A DNA stretch of 17,459 nt from Anaerolineales bacterium (GTDB lineage Bacteria > Chloroflexota > Anaerolineae > 4572-78 > J111): the NCBI GenBank assembly GCA_012032575.1, contig JAAUSP010000096.1, positions 1 to 17,459 of the forward strand, read 5' to 3'. Below, one piece after another: positions 12,552-17,459 of the stretch; within the stretch, counting starts at the first letter, position 1, and each line of letters begins with the position of its first letter. The notes under the pieces were generated by a model. It did not search any database, was not told the origin of the DNA, and worked only from the letters and a program-made list of their open reading frames with translations. The position numbers were made by a program, and so were the translations under genes.

Positions 12552-13922
12552 CTATTTGGTTAAGATGACTACACCCTCACGCAAGGGGACATTATGTCGC
12601 TGGGGGTTTTCTTTCCATTTACCGCCACGCTGACGTAGCTCTTCATACTTAAAATCACGAAAACCAAGCCCCAACCCCAATTGGCCGATAACCTGGTCAG
12701 TTTGGATATGCACGCCATACGGCGCGGAGTCTCCCAAAACTAAACAGAAATGACCGTCTGGTTCAAGAACGCGGTAAGTTTCTTTTATCACCGGCACAAG
12801 GTCGTTGAAATAAAGCGCAACCATCAAATCGTAATCTTTTTTTCCGCCTTTTTGCAATCTACGCTGTGCCAGTTCCAAAACAGACTCTTGGAGGAAGTTA
12901 TACACTTGAGGCGATATTTCTTTTATTTCAGAACTCACTGCGGTTTCTACTTGATATTTACTTCGGTTGACCTGCGTTGTGGCCGCCACAATTAATTTAT
13001 CACGGAAATTACGGCTAATATCTTGCCAGCTTTGCGTAATTCCCCAAAAATATGTTTCTAAGCGAGTTCTGTCGGCATAATCATAATTGTTTAAATAAGG
13101 CGGTGAGGTCAAGGCAAGTTTTACTTGGTTGTCCGCTAAATTTTGTCTTTGGCGTGAGTCACCTGAAACGTTGTAAATTTCACAAGGGGGAACACTTTGT
13201 GTGGCAGCTTGTACGGTTTGCAGGTCAGAATACATCTGCCTTACCATCTTTTGAAAGATAGTAAAACCATCTTTTAGGGGCATTTCTTGATTATCTTTTC
13301 GGGGGGCAACATAAGGCCAGCCGGTACGGGCATCGGCGGCATTTCTCAAAGTATCAGTTAACGCCAGACTAAATAGATTTTGAATGTACTGGTCCTCAAT
13401 TTGATTCTGGATAAACTCTCGTAAAAGATATAAGGTTTTTAAATCTTGTGGGTGATAACATTTATAGATGAGTTCGGGGAAAACCCCGGCGATATTAATA
13501 TCTTGAATTTGTTGCCTTACAAAAGCCCGGCTTTTTGTGAGCAAATGTTCAATCTGTTGGTTCAAATACTCTAAATTGAATTCCCAATAAAGTTTGACGT
13601 CCGCTACCCAATGAACAAAAGAATGCGCTTCCACCCCATAGGCATTAATCCCCTTCTGTTTAGCGCAGAGTATCGTCGTCCCACTGCCGGAAAACGGATC
13701 ATACACCCAATCACCGGACTTAACCTCGAATAATTCAAACCCTACCTCAACAAATTTGTAGGAATATCCAGCCGGGTATTTAAACCAGCGGTGAATCGGT
13801 GCTCTTAAACTGTCTTTAAAAGTGCCCAGTTCCTCTCCTTTGGCTACAAATGAACCATTTGTGGCTGGTTTTTCCTGTTCAAAAGGAAATAAGGCAAGTT
13901 GCATTGTCCCTACAGAGTTCAT
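12552..13922 (-). CDS. DNA methyltransferase (amino-methylating, SPPY type) of a type II restriction-modification system
   Basis: 456 residues from the chosen start. The SAM-binding motif I is DPFSGSGTT (75-83), preceded by RAPIHRWFKYPAGYSY. The catalytic motif IV is TSPPY (272-276), typical of N4-cytosine enzymes and some N6-adenine ones. The order is motif I then IV with about 190 residues between, room for a target-recognition domain. The frame is open upstream to 13979, but that ATG lies between the -35 and -10 boxes of a good promoter, so it cannot be translated from that transcript. The ATG at 13922 has AGGA six bases upstream; an ATG at 13904 with AGGG is an alternative. It protects host DNA from the endonuclease encoded next. 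AT-rich compared with neighbours. Confidence 0.85.
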   Translation of the reverse strand: MNSVGTMQLALFPFEQEKPATNGSFVAKGEELGTFKDSLRAPIHRWFKYPAGYSYKFVEVGFELFEVKSGDWVYDPFSGSGTTILCAKQKGINAYGVEAHSFVHWVADVKLYWEFNLEYLNQQIEHLLTKSRAFVRQQIQDINIAGVFPELIYKCYHPQDLKTLYLLREFIQNQIEDQYIQNLFSLALTDTLRNAADARTGWPYVAPRKDNQEMPLKDGFTIFQKMVRQMYSDLQTVQAATQSVPPCEIYNVSGDSRQRQNLADNQVKLALTSPPYLNNYDYADRTRLETYFWGITQSWQDISRNFRDKLIVAATTQVNRSKYQVETAVSSEIKEISPQVYNFLQESVLELAQRRLQKGGKKDYDLMVALYFNDLVPVIKETYRVLEPDGHFCLVLGDSAPYGVHIQTDQVIGQLGLGLGFRDFKYEELRQRGGKWKENPQRHNVPLREGVVILTK

Positions 13923-13959
13923 AGTTTTCCTAATAGCAAAGATTATGATGAGGCTGTTT

Positions 13960-13989
13960 AGTATAGCACCATCTATCATGTGGTAACAA
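13960..13989 (-). promoter_or_regulatory. Promoter of the restriction-modification operon
   Basis: On the minus strand TTGTTA (13984-13989), an 18-base spacer and TATACT (13960-13965, 5/6). The start site near 13953 gives a leader of about 30 bases to the ATG at 13922. No controller (C) protein gene or C-box is visible. Confidence 0.6.
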
Positions 13990-14003
13990 TAAGGAATTTC
14001 TGT

Positions 14004-14528
14004 TTAAGGTGATGTCTTGTCAAAAACTTCAGCCTCACGCCCCGCAATCGGCGCGAACTGCGCCCCGGCCAGCCGGGATAAATCCTCCTGGTTCAGTTCC
14101 AGCCCCAGCATCAAATCGCCGCTGCTGATGTTGACTTTGGTACAGCGGGCAATAGCTTCATCAAAAATTACCGGCACGTTGGCGGGCAGGCAGAGCGGCG
14201 CAACCGCGCCCTGGGTGTAGCCGGTGACGGCGCGAATTTCCTCCGCTGTGGCGAAGGTCAGCCGCTTCCACTCCTGCTCCCCGGACAGATGAGCACGCAC
14301 GGCCTGGGGGTCAAGGCGGGCCGGTCCCAACAGGCAGGCCATCACGTAACGGCGCGGCGCAGATTTTTCGCGCAGCAGAATGGATTTGACCATCTCCTCG
14401 GCCACCACCCCCCGCTGTGCCGCCGCCGCTTCGACCGTAAAAACCGGCTCGGTGTGGGGCAGGCGGCGATAGGAAATGTGGTGTGTGTCGAGAAGATCGG
14501 TAATCTTGGTAGTAATTGGGACAGTCAT
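14004..14528 (-). CDS. YbaK/EbsC-family aminoacyl-tRNA deacylase
   Basis: 174 residues, the usual single-domain length. Family marks are HHISYRRLPHTEPVFTVEAA near the N-terminus, VKSILLRE with the conserved Lys, the ACLLGPARLD strand, and TGYTQGAVAPLCLP, which equals the family's GY--G-v-Pl block. YbaK/ProX proteins hydrolyse mischarged tRNAs such as Cys-tRNA(Pro) or Ala-tRNA(Pro) in the cytosol. A TTG at 14540 would add four residues, but the ATG at 14528 has GGAAG six bases upstream and is preferred. It shares strand and spacing with the dehydrogenase gene upstream, though a hairpin separates them. Substrate specificity cannot be assigned. Confidence 0.85.
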   Translation of the reverse strand: MTVPITTKITDLLDTHHISYRRLPHTEPVFTVEAAAAQRGVVAEEMVKSILLREKSAPRRYVMACLLGPARLDPQAVRAHLSGEQEWKRLTFATAEEIRAVTGYTQGAVAPLCLPANVPVIFDEAIARCTKVNISSGDLMLGLELNQEDLSRLAGAQFAPIAGREAEVFDKTSP

Positions 14529-14543
14529 AGCATCTTCCAAAAG

Positions 14544-14589
14544 GGAACTGAGGGAACTAACGGAAAACGTCCCCCGTTCCCTCAGTTCC
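14544..14589. repeat. Hairpin built from a 9-bp tandem word
   Basis: AGGGAACTG and AGGGAACTA stand in tandem (14542-14559), followed by a decayed third unit. GGAACTGAGGGAAC (14544-14557) pairs perfectly with 14576-14589 around an 18-base loop, with further A-T pairs outside. It sits between the zinc dehydrogenase stop and the deacylase start. Confidence 0.8.
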
Positions 14590-14590
14590 T

Positions 14591-15691
14591 TTAGAATACA
14601 ATCACTCCCCGCGCAATTTCCCCACTCAACATATCGGCGTAAGCCTCGTTGATTTGCTCCAACGGGTAGGTTTTGGAAATCAGCCGGTCCAGGTCGAGTT
14701 TGCCTTTGAGGTACAGGTCGGCGTAGAGAGGAAAATCGCGGGCGGTGTTGGCCGTACCGTAGTAGGAGCCGGTGACGGTTTTCTCCTGACGGGTCAGAAT
14801 CGCGCCGGGCAGGTTGGTCCCGCTACCCATCGGGGCCACGCCGACCAGGGTCAGCGTGCCGCCGGGGCGAACCGCCTCCAAACTCTGCTCCTGAACCGCC
14901 GGCAGGCCGATAGCTTCAAACACGTAGTCGGCCCCCCGGCCCTCGGTCAGCTTGCGGATAGACTCCGTCACCCCCGGCCCGGCCATAACAAAATCGGTTG
15001 CGCCAAATTCCAGGGCCAGGTCGCCCTTGGCCTCGCTGCGGTCAACGGCAATGATCCGGCTGGCCCCGGCCAATTTCGCGCCCATCACAATATTCAGTCC
15101 CACCCCACCCGCGCCGAACACGGCCACGCTGCTGCCAGGCCGCACCGGCGTGGTATTCAACACCGCGCCGACGCCGGTGGTCACGGCGCAGCCAATCAAG
15201 GCGGCGATGGTCAGCGGGACCTCTTGGCTTAAAGGGACACAACATTCCTGTGGCACTACAGTGTAATCGGCAAAACAGGCCAGAGCGCTGAAGTGATACA
15301 CCGGCTGACCCTCTTTAGAAAGGCGGGTGGTGCCGTCCATCATGGTGCCGGCCCACAGCGGCCCGACGTAGGCCGAGCACAGGCTGGGCCGCTCGTTGAG
15401 GCAGTAAAAACAGACACCGCAGTTGGGGGCCCAATTCAACGATATGTGGTCGCCCGGCTTGAGCCGCGTCACCCCTGCGCCCACGGCTTCGACCACGCCG
15501 GCCCCCTCATGGCCCGGCACCACCGGGATGGGATGTTGGGTCGCCCCGGTCATCAAATGCCAATCACTATGGCACACCCCCGCGGCGGCGACTTTGACCA
15601 AAACCTCGCCCACTCGCGGCGCTTCCAGGTCAAGCGTTTCAATTTGAAACGGTTGACCAACTTTGTAGAAAACGGCTGCTTTGACTTTCAT
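14591..15691 (-). CDS. Zinc-dependent alcohol dehydrogenase (medium-chain dehydrogenase/reductase)
   Basis: 366 residues. Catalytic zinc ligands: C40 (GVCHSDWH), H61 (PGHEGAG), C168 (LIGCAVTTGVGA). Structural zinc: C91, C94, C97, C105. The NAD-binding turn is GAGGVG (193-198), and the acidic VDRSE that follows strand 2 suggests NAD over NADP. The arrangement resembles class III / glutathione- or mycothiol-type formaldehyde and benzyl alcohol dehydrogenases; substrate not determinable. The frame opens upstream to 15763, but the extra codons run through a repeat. The ATG at 15691 has GAAGGA eight bases upstream. It lies next to an iron alcohol dehydrogenase and an MttB-family gene, so oxidation of a C1 or small alcohol/aldehyde is plausible. 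Confidence 0.92.
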   Translation of the reverse strand: MKVKAAVFYKVGQPFQIETLDLEAPRVGEVLVKVAAAGVCHSDWHLMTGATQHPIPVVPGHEGAGVVEAVGAGVTRLKPGDHISLNWAPNCGVCFYCLNERPSLCSAYVGPLWAGTMMDGTTRLSKEGQPVYHFSALACFADYTVVPQECCVPLSQEVPLTIAALIGCAVTTGVGAVLNTTPVRPGSSVAVFGAGGVGLNIVMGAKLAGASRIIAVDRSEAKGDLALEFGATDFVMAGPGVTESIRKLTEGRGADYVFEAIGLPAVQEQSLEAVRPGGTLTLVGVAPMGSGTNLPGAILTRQEKTVTGSYYGTANTARDFPLYADLYLKGKLDLDRLISKTYPLEQINEAYADMLSGEIARGVIVF

Positions 15692-15731
15692 GAAATGTCC
15701 TTCTGCAAAGATATAGAAACATGGACTATGG

Positions 15732-15802
15732 CGTAAAACGTAATGGTTTGCCGGCTGAAGCATCTTCCAACCTAAAGCCTTACGTTTTACGTTTCACGTT
15801 TT
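15732..15802. repeat. Hairpin with 7-bp tandem arm (ACGTTTT/ACGTTTC/ACGTTTT)
   Basis: Three heptamers ACGTTTT, ACGTTTC, ACGTTTT run at 15782-15802. CGTAAAACGTAA (15732-15743) pairs perfectly with 15780-15791, with weaker pairing further into the loop. It lies between the iron and zinc dehydrogenase genes, just after the iron enzyme's stop. No T-run long enough for a standard terminator. Confidence 0.8.
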
Positions 15803-15805
15803 AAC

Positions 15806-16981
15806 CTAAAACGCACTCCGATACAACTGCTCCATCACCGCTTCACTCACTGCCCGCGGATTGGTCCACCAGTTCAGGTCAATATTATAAGCGTTGTAAG
15901 CCATCCCTTTGATCATCTCTTCGGTCACGCCGACATCGCGCAGGCGGGTGGGCAGGCCGCAGTCCAGGTTCAGTTGGTGGACGGCCTCAACCGCAGCCTC
16001 GGCCTGCTGGCGCAGCGACCCCTCGGGCGGAACGCCCAGCGCCTGGCCAACACGGGCGTAACGGTCCAGCGCGCCGACCATGCTGTAGCTCATCTGGTGG
16101 GGCAGCATGATGGCGATGGCGACACCGTGCGGCACGTCGGCAAAGCCGGAAAGCTGGTGAGCCAGCGAGTGGCACGCCCCCAGCCATTTGGAACTGATGC
16201 CAATCCCGCCGATCATCGCCGCCAGGGCCATATCGTAGCGGGCCTGCCGGTTTTTACCCTGGGCCACAGCTACCCGCAGGCTCCGCCCCACCAGCTCAAT
16301 CCCATGCAGAATCATCGGATCGAGCGCGGGGTTGTTGTTGGTGGACACGTAAGCTTCGATACAGTGGGTCAGCGCATCCATGCCGGTGGCGGCGGTCAGC
16401 ATAGGCGGCAAGGACAGCATCAGTTCGGGGTCAATCACGGCTACGGTGGGGACCAGAAACGCGCCACCCACCCCCATTTTGAGCTTGCGGCTGAGATCGG
16501 TGATGACGGCCCAGGGCGTCACCTCGGCCCCGGTGCCGGCGGTGGTTGGGAGAGCAATCATGGGGACCATCTGGCGTCCGGGTGAGCGGGTTTTGTCGCC
16601 GTGCATGAGGGCGTATTCGGCAATGGTGCCGCCCCCGCCGCCGGCCAGCCGGACTGCTTTGGCCGTATCCAGGCCGCTGCCGCCGCCAATGGCCACAATC
16701 CCATCGGCTTTGCTCGCCAGAAAAGCGGCCACCGCCGCATCCACCGAGCCGGTGTCCGGGTTGGGAACGACCCGGTCGTACAAATCATAAGATAAGCCGG
16801 CCGCTTTGAGCGAATCGGTCACCGGATGGGTCAGCCCGGCGGCGACAACCCCCGGATCGGCGATCACAAAAACGTGACTGACCTGCAACGCTTTGGCTTC
16901 CCGGCCCACCAGCGCCGCCGCGCCAAACCCAAACTGAACCTGGCCAGGCCAGATGTAGTGAGAAATGGATGGAGAGGGCAT
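15806..16981 (-). CDS. Iron-containing alcohol dehydrogenase (group III)
   Basis: 391 residues, normal length. The nucleotide-binding loop is GGGSGLDTAK (99-108), then LPTTAGTGAEVT (144-155). Metal ligands by family pattern are D202 and H206 (MDALTHCIEAY), H271 (ACHSLAHQLSG) and H285 (VPHGVA), with the FucO-like spacing of four and ten between histidines. These enzymes reduce or oxidise short alcohols and aldehydes with NAD(P)H. The frame is open to 17050, but the extra residues (YFTHHASRITN) are the translated repeat. The ATG at 16981 has AAGGA eight bases before it. It lies between hairpins, downstream of an MttB homologue. Substrate unknown; methanol, ethanol, lactaldehyde or maleylacetate reduction are all within the family. 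Confidence 0.92.
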   Translation of the reverse strand: MPSPSISHYIWPGQVQFGFGAAALVGREAKALQVSHVFVIADPGVVAAGLTHPVTDSLKAAGLSYDLYDRVVPNPDTGSVDAAVAAFLASKADGIVAIGGGSGLDTAKAVRLAGGGGGTIAEYALMHGDKTRSPGRQMVPMIALPTTAGTGAEVTPWAVITDLSRKLKMGVGGAFLVPTVAVIDPELMLSLPPMLTAATGMDALTHCIEAYVSTNNNPALDPMILHGIELVGRSLRVAVAQGKNRQARYDMALAAMIGGIGISSKWLGACHSLAHQLSGFADVPHGVAIAIMLPHQMSYSMVGALDRYARVGQALGVPPEGSLRQQAEAAVEAVHQLNLDCGLPTRLRDVGVTEEMIKGMAYNAYNIDLNWWTNPRAVSEAVMEQLYRSAF

Positions 16982-17012
16982 TAGTTTTTCCTTTGAGGTT
17001 ACAAATATATTG

Positions 17013-17064
17013 GTGATGCGTGATGCGTGATGCGTGAAATAAAGCATCACGCATCACGCATCAC
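17013..17064. repeat. Perfect 21-bp hairpin made of GTGATGC x3
   Basis: GTGATGC stands three times in tandem (17013-17033), and its complement GCATCAC-based series is at 17044-17064, with a 10-base loop. Further copies with one change (GTATCAC) follow to 17071. It lies between the methyltransferase stop and the iron dehydrogenase start. Confidence 0.9.
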
Positions 17065-17067
17065 GTA

Positions 17068-17459
17068 TCACGAGTCATATAAATTCTTCCCCTCCAGCTC
17101 CCGCTCTCGCCGGGCGACATAATCCTGCATCGCTTCGGCTATAGCCGGGTCGAGGAGAGGTTGTTCGTAGCTGGCTAATAATTCTTTCCAGACGGCGTGC
17201 GCCCGCTGCATCGCGTCGAGGCTGCCGGCTTCGCGCCAGGTGTCGTAGGGCTGGCGGTCGCTGAGCACGGATTGGAAAAATTCGGTGCTGTAACGGGCCT
17301 GGGTGTGCGGCGTGCCGAAATGATGTCCGCCGGGGCCAACCTCGGCGATCATGTCCAGAGCCAGAGTTTCGGCACTGATCTCGAAGCCGCCCAAAAAATG
17401 GTAAAACTTGGCCAGGTTTTCGGCGTCAATGATGAACTTTTCAAACGAGCCGGTCAGGC
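17068..17459 (-). CDS. Trimethylamine methyltransferase (MttB) family protein, C-terminal part
   Basis: The frame is open to the window edge; 129 residues plus stop are visible. The pieces TGSFEKFIIDAENLAKFYHF, ETLALDMIAEVGPGGHHFGT, HTQARYSTEFFQSVLSDR and YDTWREAGSLDAMQRAHAVW match the conserved C-terminal end of MttB-superfamily proteins. These pass a methyl group from trimethylamine or glycine betaine to a corrinoid protein. The pyrrolysine site lies upstream of the window, so Pyl and non-Pyl (betaine-type) members cannot be told apart here. It starts the series of C1-flavoured genes. The apparent TTG start at 17394 is internal and should be ignored. Confidence 0.88.
   Translation of the reverse strand, partial: LTGSFEKFIIDAENLAKFYHFLGGFEISAETLALDMIAEVGPGGHHFGTPHTQARYSTEFFQSVLSDRQPYDTWREAGSLDAMQRAHAVWKELLASYEQPLLDPAIAEAMQDYVARRERELEGKNLYDS

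Noticed and set aside
13923..13979. Upstream ATG start for the methyltransferase
   Set aside because: It falls between the -35 and -10 boxes of the operon promoter, so the transcript would not contain it.
14654..15232. Plus-strand frame of 192 codons opposite the zinc dehydrogenase
   Set aside because: Shadow of a conserved enzyme gene in GC-rich DNA; its Gly/Arg/Gln-rich product has no family features.
15974..16585. Plus-strand frame of 203 codons opposite the iron dehydrogenase
   Set aside because: Antisense shadow with His/Gly-rich composition and no start signals.
17013..17071. CRISPR-like array in the GTGATGC repeats
   Set aside because: Units are 7 bp in direct tandem without spacers and form one hairpin.
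17068..17459. Pyrrolysine-containing MttB
   Set aside because: No in-frame TAG is present in the visible part, and the Pyl position would lie outside the window, so neither state can be claimed.

Overview
The window looks like a contig from an uncultivated bacterium, most probably of the Chloroflexota (Anaerolineae-like). This is inferred from the gene repertoire: a class III-type PPK2, an XRE regulator with a GAF/NarL-type histidine kinase and a TPR protein, and MttB-family and zinc/iron alcohol dehydrogenase genes. Base composition is mixed. No rRNA, tRNA, CRISPR array or insertion sequence is visible.

Layout. 1-203 is a very GC-rich, frame-broken piece of a glutamine-dependent NAD+ synthetase that joins abruptly to the rest and is probably a foreign or chimeric end. 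204-2010 (+) holds the tail of a beta-sandwich protein, a PPK2 polyphosphate kinase and a zinc-ribbon CPCC-family protein, closed by a clear terminator. 2181-5870 (-) holds a small membrane protein, a 513-bp gene-free stretch, and an operon reading XRE double-HTH regulator, two-GAF histidine kinase, TPR protein. The operon starts at a promoter with a perfect 24-bp palindrome. 6040-6891 (+) is a secreted, membrane-anchored acidic protein with its own promoter.

Everything from 6952 to the end is on the minus strand. First comes an NAD-salvage operon: nicotinamidase (pncA-like), an SPFH membrane protein, and nicotinate phosphoribosyltransferase (pncB-like). Its strong promoter is overlaid by three copies of an AGTGT-N7-ACACT palindrome, a convincing operator array. 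After a terminator and a REP-like element come a FAD oxidoreductase gene broken by three frameshifts, a type II restriction-modification pair, a YbaK-type deacylase, a zinc alcohol dehydrogenase, an iron alcohol dehydrogenase and the C-terminus of an MttB-family methyltransferase. MttB homologue, FAD oxidoreductase and two alcohol dehydrogenases suggest use of methylated amines or C1/alcohol compounds, but this is inference from context.

Two patterns run through the window. Short hairpins whose arms are built from 7-bp (once 9-bp) tandem words punctuate the minus-strand gene series, each with a different word. Also, all six apparent frameshifts (two in the NadE fragment, one at a G8 tract in the kinase, three in the FAD gene) are repaired by adding exactly one base. 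That points to systematic single-base under-calling more than to decay. The best candidate for new biology is the NAD-salvage operon with its triple operator and inserted SPFH gene; next is the periodic-arm hairpin family.
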